From the NCBI GenBank assembly GCA_905331475.1, contig CAJNYU010002927.1, forward strand, positions 25,186-89,185: a stretch of DNA of 64,000 nt, given 5' to 3'. The DNA is from Rotaria socialis. Taxonomy: Eukaryota > Rotifera > Eurotatoria > Philodinida > Philodinidae. The position numbers and the translations under genes were made by a program. The stretch's first letter is position 1, and every line of letters begins with the position of its first letter. This document shows positions 36,201 to 49,887 of this stretch, piece by piece. The notes beneath the pieces are model-generated. The model had not been told where the DNA came from, ran no database searches, and saw nothing but the letters and a program-made list of their open reading frames with translations.

Positions 36201-39200
36201 TCTAGCTCTTATTAATTCCATGAATAACTTGAGAACTTTTAAAACAAAAGCGAAATCCGGTTGCTGCTCATTGATAGACGTTTTTCCATTGGAATTTTGA
36301 TCAAATAAAGATGGCTTTGATACCAATTGAATCGATTGAATAAATATATGTTTTTGCAAATGGTAAAATAATGGAGATTTACTCTCTAGTAAATGTTCAT
36401 CAACGGTAATTTTCGATTCCAATAAGTTTTTCATTTCACTTTTAAGGATTGAATTGATTAACAAATTGATGCGATCATCTTTTTCGTCGATATCGATTTG
36501 CATCGAATCCAATAGTTTCAACAATTTAATAACAAATGGAAAATCACCAAATTTTTCTAAAGGAAATAAACTTGTTTGATCATAGAGCCAAAGTTTAATC
36601 ATGTTCAGAATGGTGCAACGTGCATAGATTGTTGTCAATCCATGTTCACAATCAGTACGAGATATTAACGACTTTGTTGATGAAATCGTTTTATCTGAAC
36701 CTTCGGATTTTTTACTTATCTTGGATTTTTCTTCGGTTTTATTGAAATCAAATAAATGATATTGATTATTTTGATCAGTTTCTATTGATGATTTATCGAG
36801 AATCCATCCATTGATATTATCATCAATATTTAAATGCTGAACAGATTCAGGAAACCATTGATTATCTAAGTATAATTCAAAGTTGTTGCTATTATTTGAA
36901 GTTTGCAGTGCGTGTGAAGAGATCGATTGCGGGAAAACATGCTTTGCTAGGTCTATTATAGATTGATCTGTATTCAATTTCGAAGAGTAGATTAGATCTT
37001 TTAAAGCTTGTACATCACTCAATGGATCTAATTTTGATAAAATCGTCAAATAATGCTTTCGCTCGTTTTCAAGATCTAATTTTATGAATTGATCTTTTTG
37101 TTCGTATAAAATCTTATGAATTGTTGGAATATCTGTTGTATTGTATTGTTTTATAACTGAATCGATCCATGCTTTCTTATAGCCCATTGCTGTTAAATTT
37201 GTTCCAAGAATTGAAATCGAGGGCGTTATCAATGATGATACAACATATTGATCTATTGGTATTGAATGATTAAGATACGTGATGGATTTTAATGATACTC
37301 GAACGGTGCAGTCGCTTGTTGTGTTTTTCTTTAGGTCTATTTCTCTAAATAGGTCAATTCGATTTGATTTTATGTGATATTGATCGTCCGAGATTTCGAC
37401 GTCGATTTCTAAATTTCTATTTAAATAAATTTTAACAGCTTTCTCTTGAACTGATATGAATAAATTAACATAATCATTAAGAGCAACAGTTGCCACGCTA
37501 TCAGTTACGATTCCATTACTATCAAGACAAAGTTTACCTTCGTGTGTTATGTAAAGTTCATATTTCGGATTGAATATAATCAAAGTTAATTTTTCACTCG
37601 TAAGTGGCCAATTAGAAATGGAAATGTTAAGCACAATAGTATATTCATTCCATTCTTCAATTGATTTATCTAAAACCAGATATGTTTGATTTCCCAATAG
37701 TTCAACAACTGAATAGTCTATATCGTTGTTTGTTTTAAAATAGTTTGATTCGTTATCATCTGCTTGCGTTTTCTTCTTCGTCCAAACGTCTTCTTTGAAT
37801 GATTCATTGAATGGAATAAGGCATTCATCTGTAAAATTTGTTTGATTTTTCGAAAATGAAATTGTATTTGCCTGTTGACGGTGCTCTCTCAATCGTTGAT
37901 TTTCAACAGCGATATAGAAAAGACCATAAGTAAACAAACGGCGAATATCTCCTTCGGCAAGAGCATATTTCCAAATAGCAAGATTTCGTATTTTAGCAGC
38001 AATAGTTGGTAAAAGATTTAGATTTAATTTTTTAATTGTTTCACGTTGAAATGCATCAATGAATAGTCGACATTTATTATTGATATAAACTTTAATGCGG
38101 CGTTTTTTTGCTAGGAAAACAATGGTGCATCGTATAGTTTCATTAGTTATATTTACTATTATTTCTGTTGATTCGATTTTGAATAATAAAATATCAGATT
38201 TTTCATTCGAGGTTAATATTTGAAAATCAAAACTGATTGTCAACGATGTCATATCATCATTATCGATGGATAATGGAAAGCCAGTGCTTTGTTCGGATAA
38301 AATAAGATGATGATTGTCAAATGAAAATTTGTTTTCAAGATGATGCTGATACATAAAATCACGTAGAAGAACAACGGATGAGTTTGCTCGTGTTGAATAC
38401 ACGAAATCTTCTGGATTTTCACCAATTAAATAAGCGCTAAATGGATATTCGACAATAGAATTTTCTGTAAGAACACATTTCGGTAGTAATAATGGTTTAT
38501 AACCATTGGGTAATGGGCAACTTTCCATATCTTCTGGACTAAATATCAATTCACAGTATATGGATGGATCACTGCCATATTGCATAGTAACACCAGGAAA
38601 AAACTTTGTTTTTGGTCCATTGGGTAATAAATTACATGTTTTTGTTGACAATGGAACAAACGTATCGTGTTGAAAAGCTGTACCTAAGTATTTTCCATTT
38701 AGCCAGAATTTTATTCTCGTATTTAGTCCATCGATTTCAATTCCACAGCCACAAACGGCGTTTTGACCCCAATGAGTGTTATCATATTGACCATAAAATC
38801 CTTCTTCATAGAAGAAAGCAGCTCGTGATCCGTCATACGACCATGAAAATCGATCGTCACCTACTCCACATCCTATACTCGGCGAGAAACCATTTGTTGC
38901 CCATCCTATTTGAACAACTCCGCCAAGTGGTAATCGAACACAAAAATACCAATTTCCTTCGCTTAATTGTAAATTATCAGCAATAAACGACGGAAAACTG
39001 ACTCGTGCAGTTTGAGAAGTAGGTGCTATTTTTCCACGAAATCGATGTTTCGTTCCACATTCTTGAATTGCATCTAGCGCTACAGAATGGAGTGGCGTTG
39101 GAACGATGACAACTTCATCCTTTCCAGATCGACCTTGTTTGACAAAATCCATTTCGATTTCTGATGCATACGGTTTCCATGTATTGGATTTCGATATAGG

Positions 39201-42200
39201 TTTTGACAGATTATTCATTATTAATTCATCAGGCTTGAAGTCATCCGTATTCCATATAGTATATAAAGAATCGTCGTGATTGTTTGTTGATATTGAATGA
39301 TCTAGCACGTCCTTGCTTTCATCTTCAGTCATAGATTCGAATATTTCACCTGTGTCTAAAGTCAAAGAATATCTTTCTAAATTCTCTTTAGTAGATAAAT
39401 CTAAATCGGGCGATAGTTGACGAATTTTTTCTAAAGAATCGCACACACATAGTTTAGCAATCGTAGATGCATAAGGTTTTTTCATGAAAATTTCAGCGAA
39501 TTTTCTATCATTTAATATATTATATAGAACCGAAATCGAACGACGTTTTAATTCTAATAAAATCAATGATTGACTTGTTGATGTATCAATTTGAATAAAA
39601 TATCCTAAGACATCCAGAAATGATTCTTCTAAATTTGATAGATTTGGCGGTGAAACATTGATTTCAAGTTTTAATTTATCTATCGAAACGGTTTCCGTTT
39701 GACGAGTTTGAAAATATTGAATTAGATAATATTTTTCTGTTTCACCAAAATTTGAATCGATTTCAATAATTAATGCTAATGATGATTCGTCATTTAGTTT
39801 TTTATCGGCATTCACTGTTACAATCGAACCTAATCGAAACGGTTCAATATATTCACCTAATATACATAATGCTGCTAGAAGTTTATTCATTCGTTCGGAA
39901 TCATTAAGTTCGATTGATTCCAGATTTAAATATAATTTTACAGAATCCAATACTAATGTTGTTGCCATAATTTTCCACGACGAATCCAACGACATTATTG
40001 TTCGATACATGTAGATTAATTCAGCGAGCAGTTCTTCTGAAATTTTATTTTCACCAATTGAATTCAATACGTCGGTTAAGAATTTTTTAATGAGATATTT
40101 CGATTGATCATCTACAGTATCTGGTATACGGGGAATCAAAGAGCCCAACAATTTTATAGTAAGTATACGCGTAAGACTCAATTGACTGTTATGATAAATG
40201 TTAAGTAATTCTCTAAGATAATCAATATTTGCGCAAACCATCAAAACGTGTTTATAATAATAAGTACATTGAAGTAGAAGAACTAAATATTGACTTTTAT
40301 AAAGTTCGATTTCATGTTTATGCGAAGCGCTTGATTCATCATTGTCATCAGCATCACTGTTTTCATCTGCTTGAATAAACCAACAGTGGGTAATATTGCT
40401 TAGAGAAATTTTCTTTTGTTCTTGAGAATCTATTGCTGATTCTTCGTTGGATTGTTTTATTAAATCTTTCAATTCATTTAAAATTGAAGTATTAAAAGCT
40501 AATTTTTCCTGTTCTTCTAATATTTCATTTAATATACCTTTTTGTCTTTCCATTTCAACGTTTCCACATAATTTAAAAATATATAAACGAAACCAATTAA
40601 ATGAAATAAATTTTAAATTTAACGAAGTCTCATGTTCAGACGTTTGTTTAAAACTAACAAACGATTTGAATAATGTTTGAACGAATTCATATTGATATAA
40701 TTGACAGAGATCGATTATTTCATAGGGTAAATTAAGTAAATAAAAAAGCTTTTGTAATAAACTATCCGATTTGAAACATAAAGATAAAACAAGTTGAATA
40801 ATTGAATAATAACAACTACCAATTTCTTCTTGTAATTGGTTATTCGACGCTGAAATATTTTTCAGATAAGACCATTCTAAATCATTCTCTACTAAATACG
40901 GTAAATAGATCGATACAATTGTTAGATGCTGACTATTATTATTTTCATTGAGAACATTTTGTAGAAATGTTCTGATAAATCGATAGGCAATCAATCTTGT
41001 GACAGCTCGTTCCTGTTGACGGCGAAGACATGTTTCTATTTCGTCAATTTTCGATTGTTTCTCCTCGTTGTTTATTGAAGATGAGATTTTATGGCAATCT
41101 TCATAAATAAAATGATCAATGGCGTGATGTAATAAACTTTCGAAATTGCATTTCTGTTCGTTTAATTGTTTCTTTCTAAGTATAGAGTTTCTAAATCGAA
41201 AACAAGCTTGAAGAAGATTTCGAAGTAATTTAATAACATGGTTCGCTTTTGTCCATCGTGAATGCTGCCGTTGATAACGGAGCGTATTATCTGGTATCAT
41301 ATTTATGATTATCGATGGCATTTGTTCATTTATAATTGGTATTAAACTACTTTCTTTTACGGACGACAAAAGAAATAATGTTTTCATTTTAATTTGTTTT
41401 AGCAGTTCATCACAATCGCCACCTTGTGCTTTAACGGTAGAAAATAGCGTTGAAACATGATTTGCATATTCATAAATCGATATCAGTTCATTATGTGGAT
41501 TCGTTGGATCTGTTCTTGATAATTCATATTTTGCAAGATTGATTCGCCGATAAAATTTTATATAAACAGCAAATACAGCAGCGCAAGCATCATGAGCTTG
41601 TTGTTCAATTGATTTTTGTAATAAACGTTGTTTATGTTTTATAGACATTTGCAATTTTGATATTAATTTTGCACCGTCATCAATATTATTATAAATTGAC
41701 ATTAGAAAATCTTTATCGTCTTCTGTCTCATAGACTGATGGAAATTTACTATAAACTGCAAGATTCGAATTTAATAAAGAAGTATTCTTGCCGTTAATGT
41801 ATCCACCTGCGAAAATGGCTAATTTCAATTGGTTGCTATGTTTTATTTCGAGAGAATCTTGCGGTGAACCAATGATTAAGAGATGACTCATTTTGCCGAG
41901 GATATAACAAATTAATTCATGATATTCATGTTCGAGATTTTTTAAATAATATTCGGCTAGTAAAGGTAAAACAGCTAAAAATATAGGTTGAACAATTTCG
42001 TAAACAAATATTTCGTCAAGTTTTGTCATTGAACATAATCCGATAAGAATTGAGCTGAGCAGATTATTTACATGAGACACTTTTGGAAGACAATTATTAA
42101 ACATATGAGTAAGATATTCCGCAATAAGAGAAGATAATGAAAGTTCATCGTTCGGTAAAGTTTTATTTTCGCAGCGATGAATTAATCGTGATAAGAGGTT

Positions 42201-44232
42201 TTGCTGAAATGAAAGCAGAAGTTTTTCTATTAATAATTTTTGTTCATCTGGTCTATTGAAATAAAGATCAATGAATGAATATAAAATTTGGATTAGAGAA
42301 TTTCTTTTGTTTTCATCACACAACGTGTCTATCCAATTTGTTAAAATTTCGTTGTTATTTAATTCAATTAAAAATTGTTCAGTCAATATCGGCGATTTAT
42401 TCTGAACAATATATTGATGAATTAATGAGATTTTTTCAGTTAATACCGATGATTGAATATTAATAATATTAATAAGAACTTTTGATGCTTCTTTCGACAT
42501 ATTGAGTTGTTCGGAATTTTCACTACAGGCTAATTTAAATAATAAGTCAAACCATTTTTTTAAGTCATCATCAATAATAAACTTCGATAGATCAATATTA
42601 GTATTATCGGTTTTGATGTCAGATAAAATTTTTATGTGAGCTGAAAATAATCTTAAGCATATTGTTAGAATATGCTTGATTGTATTACTCGATTGCGATG
42701 ATGGCAATATTGCTGCTAATTGTTCGATAATGTTGAATAAGTTTTTAAATGTACTTGGATGAAATTCACACGAAAATGAACTAAGTTCGATTTCTTCAGT
42801 GAGCAAATTTGCTCGATTCTCAATATCGATATATGATAAAATAATCGACGAAATAAATTGCCCGGTGAATAATTGCTCATTCAAATTTGTTAGTTGTGTA
42901 TTAGGAAACGAACCGATAGATTTTAAGTAACCGATTGAAGTAGTGTCTAGAATTTAATATTACACATGTTAGGAAAGTTTTCGAGAATCTAGAGATCAAT
43001 AATAGTTTTCTACTAAGCTCTTTACCATAATTTATTATAGAAATGTCAAGTCTGTAGATTTGCTTCTGTCATTAAATAAGCACATTGAGTCTTCCGTTTT
43101 ATATAGAATGCTTTTCAGGAGAATAACTGAAAAATTAATTCAATTGTAAAATATATCTTTTTGTTAAAGAATATCAGTATGATAGAGGCCAATTTCTTTA
43201 CTGTTAGGTGTTAAATCATGATGGTGATCACATGTGGTGATACTTTTTCTCAGATATAAACAACAGGAAAAAATTTGTTATGTTACCTTCTGTTTCTTCA
43301 CTACTAGCAGTTTGCTTTTCTGCATCGTTGAGAGTCTCTTCAAGGCCGTTATTTAATTGTATGAATAAACCTTGAACATTGTAAATATCAGTTGTGTTAA
43401 ATATTAATTTATTCAATAGAGATAAGATATCTTTGAAAGATCCTTTTGCAATAGAAAAAGCGAGCAAAATAATCGTAGCTTGTTTTGAAATAATCGAGTC
43501 TTCTGTCAAAGATAATTCATGAATATAATTTATCAAAGGTTTCAATGATTTGAATAAGAAAATGTTTGCAGGCGACAAACACTTCATTGGAAATTGTTGG
43601 CATAATTCACCGGCTAATGTCAATATATGATGTACAATGCTTGGATCGTTCTTTTCAGCTGATTTAATTAACACCAATAAGATTGAAGTTAACGATTGAA
43701 TAGCTAAATATGACAATTGTTTCGATAAATATTTGGCTTTTTGGCTTTTTTGATCTTCAGTTTTAGTAGACGATGAGGTCGCGTGGCTTGATGAGTAGTC
43801 AATAAATGAATATGCAAGAATAGATGTGTTGTCATTGCTGTCATCTTTAAGTTTTTCCATTAAACATTTTTCTAGAGATTGTTTATATGCCCAATAGTCG
43901 TTAATGTCTGCAATTAGTTTTTTATTCTGATCAGACAAAATAGTAAAAACATCGCTGGTAAGTATGTCATTTATTTTAGTATTCATTGCTTGCCATTCAA
44001 TTAATTCCGTCAATAAAGCTAAATCATTACGAATTTCCTTCACGGATTCGGCGTGCGCATTGGGAATTTGATGACCAACGTTGAGATCAGACGCGATAAT
44101 ATTTCTACCAGACGATTTTAATGGTAAAAAGAAATTAATATCGTCTTTACAAGCAATTGATAATATTGTTTCGGAATCAACTTGAATTTTATCATTGATA
44201 TCTAGATGAACTTTGAATAGTTGTTGTCCCAT
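33212..44232 (-). CDS. Giant HECT E3 ubiquitin ligase with SPRY domain (HECTD4/HERC-type)
   Basis: Four exons (44232-43287, 42946-36064, 35803-33990, 33387-33212) splice in frame to 3,272 residues. The N-terminal 1,100 or so residues are helical and solvent-rich (AGELCQQFPMKCLSPANIF). The middle has a SPRY domain (GNWYFCVRLPLGGVVQIGWA, DDRFSWSYDG, IKFWLNGKYLGTAF), then a concanavalin-like stretch (NLAIWKYALAEGDIRRLFTY). The C-terminal HECT domain shows YRFVGQLLGMAIRRK, HGGPYRDS, LIFAWGRSTLP and the catalytic cysteine in SHTCFFTIDLPAYS, coded by the last exon; an acidic tail ends in SSDDE. HECT ligases take ubiquitin from an E2 onto that cysteine and pass it to substrate. No RCC1 repeats were seen, so HECTD4 is my best match, not certain. 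The ATG follows a splice-like CTTGTAG, so further 5' exons remain possible. Confidence 0.9.
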
Positions 44233-47200
44233 TTCTACAAGTATCAAGTAAAATATACATTCAATTGCCCTGCGGAACTTTCTTTTCTAAAAAGTGTTAA
44301 GAAAAAATACAAGTTTCCATAGAACTGTTATGAAAAATGAAAATTATTTGACCTTAAAAAGAATTGATAGGTGCAAACTAAAAACTTACTCAAGATATCG
44401 ACAATGTCATTTTATACCCTTTTCTGCTAAGTAAATATTGGACTTGAATATATATTAAAACATTAATCGATAGAAAATGTTAACACTTCTGAAGATCAAA
44501 CAACAGTAAAGCAACTTTATTCTTTTAAAATACTTTTTTACAGGTCATATTAAACTCTCTTAATCTTGATTGATATGCGTCCAGACACAGCTCATCCGGG
44601 AGTATTTCAAACTATAAAATTCCTGTTCACTCAAGACTATTCTCATTCTATCACCCATTCTGAGTGATAAATAAATACTTTTTCTACTTGCTTTTTCGAT
44701 ATTTTACTTGTTGAGCGATGAACACTTATCTATAGACAGACTATAAACTATAGGAACTTTTCAAAGTTTGAATTCGATCTTATTCATGCTGTATAAAAAA
44801 TAAACTACTAAGTATCATAGATGAGTGTAAACGATCTGTGCATGATTGCAGTCTCAGCTCAAAACTCAATTATTCAGGATCTCATTAATGATATATGTTC
44901 ATAGCTCAAGTAGTACAGCTAGAAAAGTTAAATATGGGCAGCATTTATTTTTACTGCTTGTCGCGATTGAGCGAATGACAGAAGCTTCGAAGGAAAATAA
45001 ACTTTACCGTTAGAAGTTGTCTACCTGGTGACATCTCTAATATTGTTTGAATGCTCACACGGTTTATTTCGAGATTCAAAACTGAGTTGCCATCAAAACC
45101 TTGCAGCGATTTGCATAGTCTATATTGGCAAATAATTAAACTGAATAGTTATCTCGAGTGGTGATGATCGCATGTGAATAAAAAAAGCAACAGTCAGGCG
45201 GTATGAACTTATGCTTTCAAGTTACACTATGTCACACTAGAGAAGAGATTTTCAATGATGCTCTTATTAGAGAATGTGCTTGAGAGCGGATATGACAATT
45301 CACCAAGAACGTAATTAGACACTTACATGGTTGTCAATCCGTGAAGACTGCGTAAAAAATAAATATTTTTCTTTGAAATACTTTTGTCAGAGAAGTTACA
45401 AAAGAAATCTATTTTCAACTGTAAAATAAATCAAAATAGTAGACAGAAGTGTTTTTAACGTGAAAGTTTGCCTTGTCAAGTGACTTCATAGGCTTTTATT
45501 CGTAATGAAAATCGATGTTTGTGATATTTTCTAAGCGACCATGAGCAAAACCTCAAATAGAAGTCACCAATAAAAAGACTATAGAAATTGTCATGCAATT
45601 CTGCTTGATTGGTGGAGCCTATTTACAGATCGAGCAATTCATGTCCTGAGTCTAATCAAAACTCAACATAAATTTTATCTTTAATTGTAACACAACAAGG
45701 GCAAAGGTATGCGGACAGCATTGTGTGTCGCATGTACGTGCGTTTGGTGTTTAATTGAATTATAGCATTCAACAAAATATTTTTTTTGCTTAATAGAAAA
45801 AAGAAAAGGATAGTTAATTCGGTCAAGCGAAGCAAAATAAAGAAAAAAAACCAACCTTCTGGTCGTAGCTTGTAAAGACGAATGAGAGAAGAACGTGCGA
45901 TTACACCTATGTGTTGATCTCCCTTTTGCTGTTCTTGCAGTTGTCGTGGCTTGTACTCGTAGTGTTGCTTGTTTCTCTTCGCCGCCTTGTGTTTTAGAAG
46001 GCAAAAAATTCAATAGAACATGGCCATGTGCGGGCCTTTAACGGTAGTAAAACGACTCTTTATAGTTTTCAACTGCAATACTTTACCATTGTCTTAAAAT
46101 TTTCCTCATTTGTTCGTGAAAATGTAGGATGCTGAGGCTGTATTCTAGAGAAAATCTCTTTCTGAGAAAAATCGAGTGGGTTTTTTACATTTTTATTAAT
46201 TGACAATAATTTATATAAATAAGAGTGATAAACTTTTTCTTAAAATAAGGAAGAGAATGATGAAATTAAATAGCTTACAACGTCCAATGCAGCAACATTA
46301 GAAAATATGTTGATCCTGTAAAAACAAAAAAAAAAATAACGAAACGTAGTTATTAGGATAGAGTGAGCACTTAGTTTACTAATGTTCCTTAATGAGATAG
46401 GGTAATGTTGTTTTTGTAAGAAAACTATTCTTCGCTGTTTAAACATGTGGCGTATCGCATTTAGCAGAAGACTTTAAAAAATTTTCCTCCGAGCTGTGCA
46501 TTTTTGTTATTCTGAAGAATTCAAAGACGTCTCATACCCAATAAAATACAGGAAATTTTTTCATTTGCTCTGAGACAACAGAACATGTTAAAATATTTAC
46601 TCATAACCTTTATATAAAAAAAAAAGATTCCGGCAGATATCAATGCCAAATAGAAAACTATTGATTCTATGATATGTATATCGAAGGTATTGACTGGCGC
46701 GCGCAACGAAAGCGAAACAATGGTAAATAAAAAGTAAAATATTTTTTTTTATTGCTATACTCATACGAGCGAACAGAAAACTTTTGAAGATCACCAGAAC
46801 ACTCATTATTCTTCCGGCATATGTTTTCTACATACGTATATCAAAGTCTATCTACATATGATTATTATTTTAATACCTGGTACACGTGTAGTATGATAAT
46901 AACTGATCTGGTAGATTGAGAAGATTTTCTTTAGATAATTGTGATGATCTTGTTAAATGATGTTTTTACATATAAATTATAATGGTGAGATGAGAAGACT
47001 TGCTGACTAGAGTCAAAATGTGTCGTTTCTTTTCTTTTCTACTTGATCACCTTCATGGCCATCCTGGCAGCAGCTGTTCTCAAGGCATTTTCTGCCTTCT
47101 ATGGGCGATTGCATACGGTATATCATGCAATGGATTTAGTTTCAAGTATCAATAATAGAATAGCACCGAGTTTAATTTTGTCTATTGCCAGAATAAAAAT

Positions 47201-47344
47201 GTTTTAAGCATTTGTTGAAACAAAATAAACCCCAAATATTTGTTATTAAATTTACACGTTCCTACAAATTAGTCGGCAAGTATTTGCATGTTCACAATAA
47301 GAATATATTCTTGTCTACATATAAAAATAAAATATGATTTTAGA
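44233..47344. other. 3.1 kb intergenic region, no supported gene
   Basis: Upstream of the HECT ligase gene. Open frames here are short and low-complexity. If that gene has 5' exons beyond 44232 they would lie here, but I could not identify any. Confidence 0.45.
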
Positions 47345-47449
47345 TTAAAAAAATGCGGAAACATCGGATTAGCATCCGATTGTTATGTGTGCTGCAAAAA
47401 CTGAGTCGATTTATATATGTTGTGAATAATACTGAGAAAAAATCCCGGT

Positions 47450-47502
<53 letters not shown>

Positions 47503-47768
47503 NNNNNNNNNNAAAAACCCCCGTCCCCCCCCCCCCCCCCCTCAAGGATAGTCTGGTCAATAATGACAATTTTTTCGATAACTCATCCATTTCTTGACAG
47601 ATCCCTCTCACCTTCGAACTCGACTGAGATATTGATGAGATCATTCTGTGTACAAAATTTCATGACAATCTGATCAGCTTTTCAGGAGTCATCGTGTAAA
47701 CGGCCGGCCGGACACACTGACCGATTCTATAGTGTACTCACTGTTTTTTTTTTGAGTACACAAAAAAG
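47345..47768. repeat. Dispersed repeat, copy 2, interrupted by assembly gap
   Basis: Second copy of the repeat at 5050-5579, in the same orientation, lacking about 170 bp that copy 1 has. Its end is TAGTGTACTC, a T-run, then GAGTACAC. The middle is replaced by a poly-G run, ten Ns and a C-rich run. At the same place copy 1 has an A/T run and CCCTGTACCCCTTCTCAGGG. Confidence 0.7.
47450..47541. other. Assembly gap flanked by poly-G and poly-C
   Basis: 53 consecutive G (47450-47502), ten N (47503-47512), then AAAAACCCCCGT and a C run to 47541. This is probably a collapsed or unresolved homopolymer at a scaffold join, and the true length is unknown. The two open frames that cross it are artefacts. 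Confidence 0.9.
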
Positions 47769-48053
47769 ATTAATGGATTATGAACAGAAGGAAAGCCATT
47801 GTTACTCTAGTGATTTTCGCTTTATGTATATATTTTTATAAAAAAGCATTTAGTGAATTTCGCTATCATCAAGGAATTCCATAATTTGCATTCTTCTTTT
47901 TTGTTTCATTAGAAATAACAAAATATGAATGAAAAAAAACTAAAATAATGCATCACGCCTTTTGATTTATGGAATCCTTCATCGATGTCATAACAAAAAT
48001 ATTTTTATTGACATAAGAATTATACAAAGCGAAACTTTCTATAAATAAAAAAT

Positions 48054-49887
48054 CTATTCTTTTAATTTCCATTGTAAGAAAATTTTGTTTTCAACACGCT
48101 GAATGGTATAGTTATCAATGAATGTTTCCAGTTCAATTGTTCTTGTTATTATTTGAATAGTATTTTCGGTTGCACTAGGAACATTAAGACATAGAAAACA
48201 AAGATGAGGAATGCGAGTTATTTGATTTGTCAAAAGAAATGAGATGAACATTCGTAGATCTATGTTTAATATACAATCTACATCGAAATATTTCATACGT
48301 GGACAAAGATTGATAATAAACTGAATTTGCGACTTTTCAGTAATTTTATCGATTCTAACTTTTGTAATTTTGTTACTGAATGATAGTGAAAGATGTTCTT
48401 TTGTATCTGTAATCGATAAAAGTTTTGATTGAACCATTGATAAAGATGATATCTTTAACGATTCAAGATTCGGTAGTAGACGTAAAAGCTCTATGAGCAC
48501 TTTAACAGATATGTTAATACTATTACTAATATTCAAGTGAGTAAATCGAATAGCATCAAAAATAGGCTTCCATATATCAGCAGTAAATTGAAATCGTCGG
48601 GTAATAGAACAATCTTCTAGAGTAACCAGAGTGGAACAGCAATCCTTCTTTTGTTGACTAAGACTATAATGATTGTCTATCGACTTTTGATTAGAATACG
48701 TATCGTGTCTCATATATTCGTACAAATCGAACCATTCCTTTCTAGAAGAAAAGAAAAGCAGAAAGATAGACAAGTTAACATATCAATATTTTCTCTGTGT
48801 ACTTATGTGGATAAACCAAGAAAGTCACATCGGTACGATCGATTTTCAGTTCGCTGTACCATTTTCTTGCAAGCCAAAATGATGAAGAAAATTTACTGAT
48901 GCATTCATGAGGTGAATCATCACTTGAAATATCATCGATACATTGATCACATTGTAAATAAAAAATTTTTAGATAAGGCATGCGGTTTTTAATCAATCGT
49001 TCCCATCGGTCAGCATCAAGATAACCCATATAATAAGATCCATTAATACGTAATACTTGTAATTCACTTGTTAATTCTTTCATAAACGCTTCAAAGTCAT
49101 TAAAGTCCGTTCCAAGACAACCAATAGACATCTTTGTCAAATGTGACATTTTTAATGGTGAATATTTTTTTACATCGGTCTCTGATTCGATCACATGCTC
49201 ACATCTTAGATGACAAAGGTTGGGTAAATAACGAATCAACGAACTAAGTTGACCCAAAGTACAACTATAGTCAGTATTAAAGTATTTAATAGAACTGAAC
49301 TTTGCATTAATAGTAATTGGCACATCGATTGATAGCTCTTCTGTGTATGTTGCTAATGATATTTTGTTATATTTTAATGTTGGCAAAGAAAAAATCAGTC
49401 GATAAACGTCACCGAGATTACAATAATAATAATCTTCGTCGATTGCGATCGTCAGTGAGAAGAGACGAGGCAAAGAATTTAAATAGAAGAGAATTTGTAG
49501 AAGTTGTCGAATTTCGACTCGCTGAAGAACAACAGATTCAAGACAAGTAAACGACGAATCAATAGTACACAAATTAAAAAAATGACCGATTATCGATTCA
49601 TTTCTTATATGAAGTGACAGAAGACGATGTCTATTTGGAATGAGCAAGTGCCGACAGCGATTTTCCAGTATTGATTCTGATTGCGAATATAAATTCAATT
49701 TCAATCGATATGACGACGAGAATAAAAGATCTTGAAAACGAATGTTAAGAGTCGAAAATGCTTTATATACATCACACGTATCAAGATAGTCGAATATTTC
49801 GTAGAAGATCTCATTGGCCAAGTGTTCTAAACACGCTTTCGACGAGCTAAGAGAAACCCAAATAAAGGAATGCCGTTTGAAAATCAT
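48054..49887 (-). CDS. F-box protein with LRR-like repeats
   Basis: Two exons (49887-48803 and 48741-48054, intron 61 bp) splice in frame to 590 residues. The F-box is at about 20-60 (LEHLANEIFYEIFDYLDTCDVYKAFS). After it come irregular leucine-rich repeats (LPRLFSLTIAIDED, LPNLCHLRCEHV, LPNLESLKISSLSMV). F-box proteins bring substrates to the SCF ubiquitin ligase through Skp1. This layout, including the SFWLARKWY motif before the intron, matches a large bdelloid family. The F-box starts about 20 residues in, after a TTAG that could be a 3' splice site, so the true first exon may be elsewhere. Confidence 0.85.

Noticed and set aside
47353-47673. Open frames rich in Gly or Pro across the poly-G/N gap
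   Set aside because: The sequence is a homopolymer and Ns inside a dispersed repeat, so the translation has no meaning.
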